Shown piece after piece: positions 1-7,984 of a stretch of 63,048 nt of DNA (position 1 is its first letter; each line of letters begins with the position of its first letter). The notes beneath the pieces were generated by a model. It made no database searches, was not told where the DNA came from, and was given only the letters and a program-made list of their open reading frames with translations. The position numbers and the translations under genes are program-made. This DNA comes from Granulicella sp. S156 (lineage in GTDB: Bacteria > Acidobacteriota > Terriglobia > Terriglobales > Acidobacteriaceae): the NCBI RefSeq assembly GCF_009766105.1, contig NZ_LMUH01000001.1, positions 1 through 63,048 of the forward strand, in the 5' to 3' direction.

Positions 1-75
1 GAGCAGGCGTTCTATCTGAAGGGTGGCATTGAGGATGTTCTCGCCGCCGCCGAGAAGATGAAGGCAACGGCTTAA
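1..75 (+). CDS. atpD: F1 ATP synthase beta subunit, 3' end only
   Basis: Only the last 24 codons and the stop are in the window. The tail reads EQAFYLKGGIEDVLAAAEKM, which matches the conserved C-terminal helix of the catalytic beta subunit of F1-ATPase. The atpC gene follows after 40 bases, the standard atpD-atpC order, so this is the end of an atp operon. The start lies upstream of the window. Confidence 0.9.
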   Translation, partial: EQAFYLKGGIEDVLAAAEKMKATA

Positions 76-115
76 GGGCAGGAAACAGCAAACAGGAAGT
101 AGGAAACAGCGAAGT

Positions 116-547
116 ATGGCGGACGTTACGAACAACTCGGGGCTGCTGACGGTACGGCTGGTGACGCCGGATCGCGTGCTGCTCGACGCGACGGCGACGG
201 CGGTTGAGCTGCCTTCGATGTCGGGTTATCTGGAGGCGCTCTACGGCGCGGCTCCACTGCTGGCGGAACTGGGTGCGGGCGAGGTTCGTTTGCATGGCGG
301 AACGGCCGGCGAGCAGATCTTCTTCGTGGCCTGGGGCTTCGTCGAGGTGCTGCCGGAGCGCGTGACGATTCTCGCCGAGACGGCGCTGCATCCGAACGAG
401 ATCGACCTGTCCGAAGCAGAAGCGGATCTGAAGCACTCGCAAGAGCTTTGGAACGAGGCCGGCGACGATCAGGAGAAGTACGACGAAGCCAATGCCGTTG
501 CTCGTGTGGCCGAAGAGAAGGTCGCTAGCGCGCAGGGCAAGCACTAA
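116..547 (+). CDS. atpC: F1 ATP synthase epsilon subunit
   Basis: A 143-residue protein of normal length for the epsilon subunit of the F1 central stalk, which couples rotation to catalysis and can inhibit ATP hydrolysis. The N-terminal half (about 8-90) is the beta-sandwich, with the conserved VTPDRVLLDATATAVELPS segment. The C-terminal part (about 95-143) is a charged helical hairpin. A GGAAAC-type ribosome site precedes the ATG. It follows atpD directly and is closed by a strong terminator at 566-605, so it is the last gene of the atp operon. A second copy, broken at both ends, lies at 2294-2707. Confidence 0.95.
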   Translation: MADVTNNSGLLTVRLVTPDRVLLDATATAVELPSMSGYLEALYGAAPLLAELGAGEVRLHGGTAGEQIFFVAWGFVEVLPERVTILAETALHPNEIDLSEAEADLKHSQELWNEAGDDQEKYDEANAVARVAEEKVASAQGKH

Positions 548-565
548 AGGTAGGGAAAATAGATA

Positions 566-605
566 AGCCACCCTGTCTGCGACGAAAGTCGCAGACAGGG
601 TGGCT
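566..605 (+). terminator. Rho-independent terminator after atpC
   Basis: Perfect 18-bp arms (566-583 and 588-605) enclose a GAAA tetraloop, followed by CTTTTCG. It starts 18 bases after the atpC stop. A paralogous hairpin with compensating changes follows the second atpC copy (2734-2772). Confidence 0.9.
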
Positions 606-727
606 TTTCGTTTAGGCAGGGGGATCAAATTTCCGGCGGCCTACCGTTTCAACACACTGCTGAAGCCATACCCTTCTGGTTCTAGCTACAGCAGAATGTT
701 TGCAAAGTACGTAGAGGTGGAGTCGAA

Positions 728-753
728 TTAGGACACTTCAAAGAGTGTCCTAA
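728..753. promoter_or_regulatory. 10-bp inverted repeat upstream of the 782 gene
   Basis: Arms TTAGGACACT (728-737) and AGTGTCCTAA (744-753) are perfect, with a 6-base spacer. The site lies 28 bases before the start of the next gene. There is no T-run, so an operator or leader hairpin is more likely than a terminator. The function is inferred from position only. Confidence 0.4.
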
Positions 754-781
754 TTGCACACCTATCCATTCCTCACACCTT

Positions 782-2185
782 ATGATGGGCTTCATGTCCG
801 GAATCAGCAATTGGCGTCTACTGACCACCGCGATGATCTGGGGCAGTGCATCTGTTTGCGCATTGGCTCAGATTGAGCTCAAGCCCGCGCAGCAGATTCA
901 TCTCCCGGTACCATCCTCGCGGGGATCGTATGCGCTATTCTCAACGTTAGATATGGATTCGCGGCAGCATTTTTCTATGCGAGTCGCTCCCGATCAAAGT
1001 CTTCTGGTTCTCGACTCAGACACGAGCGGCAAGTGGCCTCTTGTGCGACTCCAAAAGTGGTGGACGGATGCTCCAGTTACCGATGTGCTTGATGTTCCGG
1101 GCTGGAGCGGAGTCAATGCGAAACACTTGGATCGTATCCACGTGGACGTGCAGATTACGCCGGATGGCCGTTATGCGGTCGCTTTTGCTGGGGCGGTCTG
1201 GATGGGGAAATCCGACTTTCTCCTCTTTGCCCCGATGGGATATGTCGCACGCAAGCCAGACACAATAGTTACCGTCATCGATCTGGAGAAGTGGAAGATC
1301 GTTAATAGTGTTCACACAGTAGCCACGGCGGATGGGCAAATCAGCGGTGTACGAGTGGTGAACGATAAGTGGATCGTGTTGGACTTCTCCCTTGGTAGGT
1401 CTCCAGTTGGGCATCTCTTGTATCGGTATGACAGCAAGTTAATCTCAATTCCAGATCTACATCACGGGCCAGAGTGTGTGTCGGATAGGCCGTTTCGCGG
1501 CTCTCCCTTTCTATCCTTGAACGCGGTGAATGCAGCGCCTGCTGAACGACACAACGATGCAGTTTGCCAGAATATTCTTCACCCTACAGGGGTCTCCTCC
1601 GTCGCTGCTCTGGAGACACTTATCGATCGTGGGCAGGATGTCCTGCCGGAGGGAGTGCAGCAAAGCAGTCACGATTTGCAAGATACAGAGGATGATTATT
1701 TCCGGGACTGGGGCAGCTTTCCTTACTACCTGTTTTATTACGAGAACCCGCCATTTGAATCTTCCTCGCATCGATGGTACGGGCTCTATGGTTCGCAGGA
1801 GCACGATTTCTATGATCTGGCGATCTTCGATGCTGAGGGACGCAGACTGAAAACGCAAACCGTCCATCATCTTCTATGCGGCGATTCCTTGCTGGAGAAA
1901 AGGGGGGCGGCCTGCGGATGCCGCGTCGTCGATGCTTCTGAATTGGAGAACGATCTTCTTGCCCACTGTCGCACACAGAATGGCGACTATGATGGCATGG
2001 TGCGGCGTGAATGGCTCTCCGTTCTTCACACAGATGATCTTTCCGTGGCAGGCTTTATCGACCTTCCTACGAAAGCCCATCACGAAACTTTGGAAGCGAT
2101 CACGCAAGGGGATGGTCGCGATTATGTCGTGACTCTGGAGTCTGGGGAAGCACTTCGCGTCTATGCAATTCCCGGCCGACCGTAA
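782..2185 (+). CDS. Secreted protein of unknown function (467 aa)
   Basis: I do not recognise a family. The N-terminus (start at 782, or ATG at 794) has a hydrophobic stretch ending in SVCALAQ, a plausible signal peptide, so export is likely. The rest is a soluble, beta-rich sequence with blade-like stretches such as VQITPDGRYAVAFAGAVW and VTVIDLEKWKIVNS, which suggest a beta-propeller. Several cysteines fall in the last third (CGDSLLEKRGAACGC). The gene is alone between atpC and the broken atpC copy, so it may have arrived in the same event that duplicated atpC. The only nearby regulatory-looking element is the inverted repeat at 728-753. Confidence 0.7.
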   Translation: MMGFMSGISNWRLLTTAMIWGSASVCALAQIELKPAQQIHLPVPSSRGSYALFSTLDMDSRQHFSMRVAPDQSLLVLDSDTSGKWPLVRLQKWWTDAPVTDVLDVPGWSGVNAKHLDRIHVDVQITPDGRYAVAFAGAVWMGKSDFLLFAPMGYVARKPDTIVTVIDLEKWKIVNSVHTVATADGQISGVRVVNDKWIVLDFSLGRSPVGHLLYRYDSKLISIPDLHHGPECVSDRPFRGSPFLSLNAVNAAPAERHNDAVCQNILHPTGVSSVAALETLIDRGQDVLPEGVQQSSHDLQDTEDDYFRDWGSFPYYLFYYENPPFESSSHRWYGLYGSQEHDFYDLAIFDAEGRRLKTQTVHHLLCGDSLLEKRGAACGCRVVDASELENDLLAHCRTQNGDYDGMVRREWLSVLHTDDLSVAGFIDLPTKAHHETLEAITQGDGRDYVVTLESGEALRVYAIPGRP

Positions 2186-2293
2186 GCGGTTTTTGCAGGA
2201 AGTTCTATAGGCACCCAATGAGGTCATGCCGGCGGAGACGAGATATGCCGGGCTTTCAGCCCTTGATTTATCGTTCGATCCCTTACTGATACT

Positions 2294-2707
2294 ACGAACA
2301 ACTCGGGGCTGCTGACGGTTAGGCTGGTGACGCCGGATCGCGTGCTGCTCGACGCGACGGCGACGGCGGTTGAACTGCCCTCGATGTCGGGTTATCTGGA
2401 GGCGCTCTACGGTGCGGCTCCGCTGCTGGCGGAACTGGGTGCGGGTGAAGTTCGCCTGCATGGCGGAACGGCCGGCGAGCAGATCTTCTTCGTGGCCTGG
2501 GGCTTCGTCGAGGTGCTCCCGGAGCGCGTGACGATTCTCGCCGAGACGGCGCTGCATCCGAACGAGATCGACCTGTCCGAAGCGGAAGCGGATCTGAAGC
2601 ACTCGCAAGAGCTTTGGAACGAGGCTGGCGACGATCAGGAGAAGTACGACGAGGCCAATGCTGTTGCACGCGTGGCCGAAGAGAAGGTCGCGAGCGCGCA
2701 GGGCTAG
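2294..2707 (+). pseudogene. atpC: Second copy of atpC, no start codon, early stop
   Basis: Homology to codons 5-143 of the atpC at 116-547 begins at about 2293. The normal ATG and first four codons are missing. The frame is open from 2267 but has no ATG before the homologous part; GTG at 2327 could start a shortened product. The penultimate lysine codon is TAG (2705-2707). Codon by codon I count 18 synonymous differences, no amino-acid change and this one nonsense change. The copy is followed by its own paralogous terminator. It is either a relic of a recently replaced allele or a fragment imported from a relative. Confidence 0.85.
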
Positions 2708-2733
2708 CACTAACTAAGAGTAGGGAATATATA

Positions 2734-2772
2734 AGCCACCCTGTTTGCGATGAAATCGCAAACAGGGTGGCT
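2734..2772 (+). terminator. Terminator of the atpC copy
   Basis: Perfect 18-bp arms (2734-2751 and 2755-2772) with a GAA loop, followed by TTTTTG. It is paralogous to 566-605. Two base changes in the left arm are matched by complementary changes in the right arm, so pairing is kept. Confidence 0.88.
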
Positions 2773-2956
2773 TTTTGTTTGTGCAGGGCGTGGATTTAAA
2801 TTAGACGCGGCAAGTCTCCCTGTTGGCGGAGTTCAACTGGCAAATTCCCTATATGGTTGCTAGTCGTTCACTCGCACTTTCGGATTGCCGACCTGACACT
2901 TGTTGAGCTGTGAACGCAGTGGAAGCACAAGGCATACTGTATTCGAGGGAATACCT

Positions 2957-3631
2957 ATGCGCATGTGGCAGACAATCCGCTCTTCCATCTTCAGTCGCCA
3001 CAGCCATCAGCACGCTTATGCGGCAATTGTTCTCTCTGGCGGCTATGAAGAGGCTGGAGATCAAGGGCGGTTTCGGGTAGAGGCCGGCGATATTGTCTTA
3101 CACGAACGCTTTGAGGCCCACATAAACCGGTTCTCGGATTCAGGAGCAGTCGTGTTTAATTTGCCTTTGCCTGTAGGGCGCTCGTTTTTGCCAGGCGTGG
3201 CGAATGTTCCGGACCTCGACTCCATTATTCAAACTGCGGAAACGGACCAAGCGCAGGCAGCAGGTTTACTGCTCTCGACGGCTACAGCGCGGAAGGCGGT
3301 ATATGCGGACTGGCCGGATGAGTTAGCTGCGTCCTTAATTCAATACCCATCTCTTAGTTTGTCTCGTTGGGGCGAGATGAACGGACTCACACCGTGGGCG
3401 ATATCGCGGGGTTTTATGCAGGTGTTTGGTCTCTCTCCGTCAGCATTTAGAGCAAGAGCGCGTTCACGCCAGGCGTGGAAGGCCATTGCGTCGAGCGAAG
3501 CGCCGCTGGTACAGATCGCAACTGATCTTGGTTTTTCCGACCAACCTCATATGACCCGTAGTGTGAAGCGGATGACAGGAGTGGGCCCGCAGGCATGGCG
3601 GGCGGCCGCAAATAGATTCAAGACGAATTGA
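2957..3631 (+). CDS. AraC-family transcriptional regulator
   Basis: A 224-residue protein with an N-terminal cupin-like sensor (SRHSHQHAYAAIVLSGGYEE, about 13-32) and a C-terminal AraC double helix-turn-helix (about 140-220). The C-terminal part contains PWAISRGFMQVFGLSPSAFR and the second-helix motif ATDLGFSDQPHMTRSVKRMT. It should bind DNA and respond to a small ligand. I chose the ATG at 2957 because GAGGGA sits 8 bases upstream; an in-frame TTG at 2900 is open but has no site. It is adjacent to the thioredoxin-like gene that follows on the same strand, suggesting co-transcription. Confidence 0.85.
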   Translation: MRMWQTIRSSIFSRHSHQHAYAAIVLSGGYEEAGDQGRFRVEAGDIVLHERFEAHINRFSDSGAVVFNLPLPVGRSFLPGVANVPDLDSIIQTAETDQAQAAGLLLSTATARKAVYADWPDELAASLIQYPSLSLSRWGEMNGLTPWAISRGFMQVFGLSPSAFRARARSRQAWKAIASSEAPLVQIATDLGFSDQPHMTRSVKRMTGVGPQAWRAAANRFKTN

Positions 3632-3654
3632 ACTATGACCGGTACAACAGTTGC

Positions 3655-4491
3655 ATGGTATGTGAGCGTTTGACTCGCTGTGTTCAACGTGTGCTTGTTG
3701 TGTGTGCGCTCCTTCTGATTGGGGGTTGGACTGCTGCGGCCCAACAAGGAACAAAGATCGAATTCAATACGGTGTTGCTGACCCAGAAGAAGAACGGTTG
3801 GCAGGTCGAGTTGCTGGACCATGGCACCAGCAAATATGGTCTGCTTTCCGGCGATCTTCTGGTCAGCGTCGATCGCAATGATGCCTCTACCTTCGGCCCG
3901 CTGGTGATGGCCGCATTCATGGACAATGCGTCTGTTCGAGCATTTCCGATTATCGTGGTCCGTGGCGGGCGCCGAAGAGAGCTGGTCCTGTACACATCTG
4001 ATGGGAAAGTTCCAGCGCCAAAGACGCTCGGAAAGAAGAGCTCTGTTGCCAGCGGTGCGGAGGCACCCGAATGGGACCTGCCATCCCTACAGGGGCAGAT
4101 GGTCTCTTTGAAAGACCATCGAGGCAAATGGGTGCTTCTGAATTTTTGGGCCACCTGGTGCTTGCCATGCCAGGAAGAATCACCGGTCTTGAGCAAATTG
4201 GCCCTGGCTTACCCTCAGCAACTTCAAGTATTCGCTATTGCAGTGCAAGATGAGCATAAGAAGTTAGAGGACTTCGCTGCTCGAATGAAACCTGCCTATA
4301 CGGTCCTTGAGTCTGGGGACCTAAAGAGTGAGGTCGCCTTCTCCTACGGCGTCAATAGCGGCATGGGGTCGGCTACAGTGCCATTTAGTGTTCTGGTCCG
4401 TCCGGACGGTACGGTCGCATATGTTCAGGGGGGCTATGAGGCCCCGTCTCCATTAGAGAAACAGATCAGTGACTTCATTACAGAGAAGTGA
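3655..4491 (+). CDS. TlpA-like thioredoxin-fold protein with N-terminal PDZ-like part
   Basis: An exported thiol:disulfide protein. The N-terminus has a signal peptide (VLVVCALLLIGGWTAAAQQ). A PDZ-like region follows (YGLLSGDLLVSVDRND). The C-terminal half is a TlpA/AhpC-type thioredoxin fold with WATWCLPCQEE; the two active cysteines are at codons 4159 and 4168, and the cis-proline loop is SATVPFSVLVRPDG. Its likely role is reduction or maturation of disulfides outside the cytoplasm. The frame is open from a TTG at 3628 that overlaps the AraC stop; ATG 3655 gives a normal signal peptide, but neither start has a clear ribosome site. Confidence 0.8.
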   Translation: MVCERLTRCVQRVLVVCALLLIGGWTAAAQQGTKIEFNTVLLTQKKNGWQVELLDHGTSKYGLLSGDLLVSVDRNDASTFGPLVMAAFMDNASVRAFPIIVVRGGRRRELVLYTSDGKVPAPKTLGKKSSVASGAEAPEWDLPSLQGQMVSLKDHRGKWVLLNFWATWCLPCQEESPVLSKLALAYPQQLQVFAIAVQDEHKKLEDFAARMKPAYTVLESGDLKSEVAFSYGVNSGMGSATVPFSVLVRPDGTVAYVQGGYEAPSPLEKQISDFITEK

Positions 4492-4608
4492 TTAGGCCCT
4501 AAATTCCAGCCAGTGCGTTGACTCATCTCAACTTTGCGCGATTACCTAGGCGCCCCATTCATGCGCGCTCTTTGCCTATGAGTGGGCAGGCCACGCATCC
4601 GTCGCCAT

Positions 4609-4641
4609 CCCATTCATGACAATGAATCCGTCATGAATGGG
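4609..4641. terminator. Hairpin between convergent genes
   Basis: Perfect 12-bp arms CCCATTCATGAC (4609-4620) and GTCATGAATGGG (4630-4641), in the gap between the convergent thioredoxin-like and HxlR genes. There is no T-run, so it may be a factor-dependent terminator or a small repeat. Part of the same motif occurs again at about 4552-4565. Confidence 0.45.
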
Positions 4642-4679
4642 GCTCCAAGTGGTCCAGAATACGTGAGGGCCACCCGCTC

Positions 4680-5087
4680 TTATCGCACCCGCTTATCAAA
4701 ACTATCTCTCGCTTTTTTAATCGAGTCCCAGTTGCCCCCAATCCATTGGACCAAATGTTGCATCGGGGCTAGCAGACTGAGTCCCAGGACGGTTAATTCA
4801 TATTCCACTCGTGGTGGTACTTCAGGGAACACTTCGCGGGAGAGGAAGCCGTCTCGCTCCAGGTTGCGCAGTGTGGTGGTGAGCATTCGCTGAGAGATCC
4901 CGTCCACCATCCTCTGCAATTCAGAGAAGCGGGCACGATGCTTGGGTGTCCTGGCCAGCATGACGACCAGGAGGATGCTCCATTTGTCCCCGACTTTTGT
5001 CATGAACTCGCGAACCGCCTTCATCTCGTCGCTCTTACACATCAGAGCTATCGGTTCGATGGTGTTCCTTTTGCTGGTTTTTTTCAT
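4680..5087 (-). CDS. HxlR-family winged-helix regulator
   Basis: A 135-residue protein with the HxlR signature. It has KVGDKWSILLVVMLA (about 31-45), the recognition part RARFSELQRMVDGISQRMLT, and the wing RDGFLSREVFPEVPPRVEYE followed by LTVLGLSLLAPMQHLVQW. Such regulators are small DNA-binding repressors or activators that often respond to thiol or carbonyl stress. The only cysteine is C17. It is divergent from the NAD-dependent epimerase gene at 5285, the usual arrangement in which HxlR controls the neighbouring oxidoreductase. Confidence 0.9.
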   Translation of the reverse strand: MKKTSKRNTIEPIALMCKSDEMKAVREFMTKVGDKWSILLVVMLARTPKHRARFSELQRMVDGISQRMLTTTLRNLERDGFLSREVFPEVPPRVEYELTVLGLSLLAPMQHLVQWIGGNWDSIKKARDSFDKRVR

Positions 5088-5284
5088 GGGTTACTTCGAC
5101 CTCAGTTCCTAAGGTAAATGTGCCGTCTTCTTTTTTAGTAGCTCTCACTTCATTATGTAGGTATTGGAACGTAACCATGGAGCGCGCATGGTCAAAGATC
5201 GCTCACGGATTTGCATCGCCCTCATGCTGATCCGGCTGCCAGTGGACGCAAATGCGTCCAGTTTCACGAAGTAAAGGAGATCTA

Positions 5285-6172
5285 ATGCGTGTCTTTCTAA
5301 CCGGCGCTACCGGTCTTATCGGTTCAGCTATTGTTCCGGAGCTCATCAACGCTGGCCATCAGGTGCTCGGGTTGGCGCGAACGGATGCGGCAGCCCAATC
5401 GCTCATCGCGGCTAGGGCCGAGGTGCATCGAGGGAACCTTGAAGACGTGGAGAGCCTTCGCAGTGGGGCGGCGCAGTCGGATGGCGTTATTCATACCGCC
5501 TTCGGCCATGACTTCTCCAAATTCAAAGAAAACTCCGAGATCGAGAAGCACGCCATCGAAGCCCTGGGTGCCGCGCTTGCAGGGTCTGATCGCCCTTTGA
5601 TTGTCAGTACCGGTCTCGCTCTTCCTTCGCCAACGCGCCCCGTGACGGAAGAGGTGGATGAACCGGCCGTCTTACCGTATCCCCGCGTGCCGGAACAGGT
5701 TGCTCGCGCGTTGACATCGCAAGGCGTAAACGCGACGGTAGTACGCCTTCCCCAGGTCCATAACACCGTGAAGCAAGGGCTCATCACCCTTTTAGTCGCT
5801 GTAGCCCGTGAGAAAGGCGTCTCCGCATACGTGGCGGAAGGACTCAACCGCTGGCCCGCGGCGCATGTCCTCGACGTTGCCCGCCTCTACAGGCTTGCCC
5901 TCGAGAAGCACGAGGCAGGGGCACGATATCACGCGGTCGCTGAAGAGGGTGTATCGCTCCGCGACATCGCTGAAGCCATCGGCCGGGGGCTTCAGGTGCC
6001 TGTGGTCTCCATTGCTCCGGAGGAGGCAGTCGCCCACTTTGGCTTTGTCGGCAGGTTCGCTGGCGTTGACCTTTCGGCTTCCAGCGCGATCACACAGCAA
6101 CGGCTCGGATGGCACCCGACCGGGCCTGGACTGATCGAAGATCTCAACAACATGCGCTACTTTGAGGGCTAA
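5285..6172 (+). CDS. NAD(P)-dependent epimerase/reductase, extended SDR type
   Basis: The N-terminus is a Rossmann fold, MRVFLTGATGLIGSAIVPEL, with the TGxxGxxG nucleotide motif. The protein is about 295 residues. It resembles atypical SDR proteins annotated as NAD-dependent epimerase/dehydratase. A classical YxxxK pair is not obvious, so its substrate cannot be named. I chose ATG 5285 because AAGGAG lies just upstream, although the frame is open from 5252. It is divergent from the HxlR regulator, which probably controls it. Confidence 0.85.
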   Translation: MRVFLTGATGLIGSAIVPELINAGHQVLGLARTDAAAQSLIAARAEVHRGNLEDVESLRSGAAQSDGVIHTAFGHDFSKFKENSEIEKHAIEALGAALAGSDRPLIVSTGLALPSPTRPVTEEVDEPAVLPYPRVPEQVARALTSQGVNATVVRLPQVHNTVKQGLITLLVAVAREKGVSAYVAEGLNRWPAAHVLDVARLYRLALEKHEAGARYHAVAEEGVSLRDIAEAIGRGLQVPVVSIAPEEAVAHFGFVGRFAGVDLSASSAITQQRLGWHPTGPGLIEDLNNMRYFEG

Positions 6173-6280
6173 ATGGACTGCGCACCAGCGGCGACTTTCC
6201 GTCGCTGGTGCGAGGTGCCAAAGAGAACTCGGCTATTTGATTGTGTGACGGAGAGGAAGGAGAGGCAGAGAACTCTGTCC

Positions 6281-6928
6281 TTAAACTTTCTCCAGCACAA
6301 GATGCGTTGCGTGTTCGGACGTCTTGCGATCGGTCACGGAAAATCCAAGTGCTTTCATGTCCAAATTATGAAACAGAGACTCACCCTGGCCGAGGAGAAC
6401 AGGCACCGATGCGATGTTAAGGGCATCTATCAGTCCGGCCCTCAGATACTGCCGCACCGTCGATACACCGCCGCCGATCTTAATATCTTTACTTCCGGCG
6501 GCCTTCTTCGCGCGTTCCAGTGCGTCTTCAATTCCGCCGGTAACGAAGTAGAAGGTGGTTCCACCTTTCATGACCAGTGGCTCACGCTCAAAGTGCGTGA
6601 GTACGAACGTCGGCGCATGATACGGCGGATCGTCGCCCCACCAGCCCTTCCATGAATCGTCCGGCCATGCGCCACGCACGGGGCCGAACATGTTGCGGCC
6701 AAGGATGAAGGCACCAAAGTTGTCCATCGCCCGATGAGCAAATTCGTCGTCCATGTCCCCGACAGTTCCTCCCTCTATCCCATGCATGGAGCAGAAGGTC
6801 TTCGTATGAAAGAACCACTGAAAGAGTTCCGTCCCTCGCTTGCCGAGTGGATCCTGCAGACTCTGCTCGATACCAGCGCTGAAACCATCCAACGAAACAC
6901 CAAATCCTGCGACACGAACTTTTGACAT
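6281..6928 (-). CDS. Dihydrofolate reductase-family protein (RibD C-terminal domain)
   Basis: A 215-residue protein with the RibD_C fold. It begins KVRVAGFGVSLDGFSAG, contains NFGAFILGRNMFGP, and has the cofactor-binding segment IKIGGGVSTVRQYLRAGLID followed by PVLLGQGESLF. Members are NADPH-dependent reductases of unclear substrate, common as single-domain proteins. ATG 6928 is preceded by GGGAGGAAATAGCC, a very strong ribosome site, so the longer frame from 7000 is not used. It is convergent with the epimerase gene, with about 110 bases between them. Confidence 0.85.
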   Translation of the reverse strand: MSKVRVAGFGVSLDGFSAGIEQSLQDPLGKRGTELFQWFFHTKTFCSMHGIEGGTVGDMDDEFAHRAMDNFGAFILGRNMFGPVRGAWPDDSWKGWWGDDPPYHAPTFVLTHFEREPLVMKGGTTFYFVTGGIEDALERAKKAAGSKDIKIGGGVSTVRQYLRAGLIDALNIASVPVLLGQGESLFHNLDMKALGFSVTDRKTSEHATHLVLEKV

Positions 6929-7234
6929 CTGGCTATTTCCTCCCTGATTCTTGTGCTGACTTTTGCTCCGGGCCGGTGCTGAATCTGGCCGGAGCTGCAT
7001 CTATTGGGGGATCTGTTTTCCCCCTCGCAGCGCGATCTCCCTCATCATTTCATTTAAATCTGCGGCCGGTCGTATCTCCACGGCCATATTTCAAACCCTC
7101 ACCTGGGGATATGCTCCGGGGCTATGCAATTCTCGACCGAGTTATGACACGATAAAGTCCGTGTTACGCTGGGCTGGTCCCAAAACAGTATTGAGTTGTT
7201 GGCGTGAAAATCCAGGAAAAGGATAGACGGAATC
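6929..7234. other. Intergenic region between divergent genes
   Basis: About 300 bases between the RibD-like gene and the DUF1349 gene, presumably holding both promoters. A GC-rich hairpin (GCTCCGGGCC 6965-6974 with GGCCGGAGC 6987-6995) lies near the RibD-like start. I see no further convincing gene or site. Confidence 0.4.
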
Positions 7235-7897
7235 GTGATCAACAGGCGGAGATTCATCGAAGGCTCCTTGGCCCTTACTGCAAGTGCGGTGTTACTCGAG
7301 CGTGCGTCCAGCGCGCAAGCTGTACCAACTTCTCAAGAGAGCTTGTTGTCGCGCATGACGTGGCTCAACGAACCTGCTTCTACAAAGATTACCGGCGGAC
7401 AGATTCTGGTTCGCAGCCGTGCCAAGACGGACTTCTGGCAAAAGACGTTCGATGGCTATGTTGCCGATAGTGGGCACTTCGATCACCTTTCTGTGCCCGG
7501 CGAGTTCACGTTCACAGGCTGCATCAATGGCAAGTATGCGACCCAGTACGATCAGGCTGGACTGATGGTCAGGCTGGATAGCGAAAACTGGATGAGGTGC
7601 GGTACTGAGTTCATCGATGGAAAGCGGTTTGCGAGCGTTGTGTTTACACGCACTTATTCAGACGGGTCGACGTTGCCGGATCTGTCTGAGACAGAACCTA
7701 TCTGGTGGCGGGTGATTCGCAAGGCAAATTCCATTGAGACGCTCTGCTCGCTGAAGGGCGATACCTTCACCTCTGTTCGTATGGGATATTTCCCGCCGAA
7801 TCGGCCGGTAGAGGTGGGGATCATGTGTGCGGCTCCCAGCGGTACGGGATTTGACGCTACTTTCAAGGATTTGAAGCTGGAAACCGCCTCGAAATAG
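7235..7897 (+). CDS. DUF1349 (laminin-G-like) protein, Tat-type signal
   Basis: A 220-residue protein beginning MINRRRFIEGSLALTASAVL, a twin-arginine-like signal peptide ending near ASSAQA. The body matches DUF1349: MTWLNEPASTKITGGQILVR, DFWQKTFDGYVADSGH and QAGLMVRLDSENWMRCGTEF. DUF1349 proteins have a concanavalin/laminin-G-like beta-sandwich, and carbohydrate-related roles are suspected. The start is GTG with AAGGA upstream. It appears monocistronic. Confidence 0.85.
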   Translation: MINRRRFIEGSLALTASAVLLERASSAQAVPTSQESLLSRMTWLNEPASTKITGGQILVRSRAKTDFWQKTFDGYVADSGHFDHLSVPGEFTFTGCINGKYATQYDQAGLMVRLDSENWMRCGTEFIDGKRFASVVFTRTYSDGSTLPDLSETEPIWWRVIRKANSIETLCSLKGDTFTSVRMGYFPPNRPVEVGIMCAAPSGTGFDATFKDLKLETASK

Positions 7898-7984
7898 AAT
7901 GTCTGACCGAAGGGAATGAAGCGGACATGGAAATCGACGAATGAGTCGAACGGTTGTTGGCGGGGATCGTGCCGCCCTCCGGGG

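Noticed and set aside
6173..6655. 160-codon + frame after the epimerase gene
   Set aside because: Antisense to the RibD-type reductase, which has a perfect ribosome site and clear motifs.
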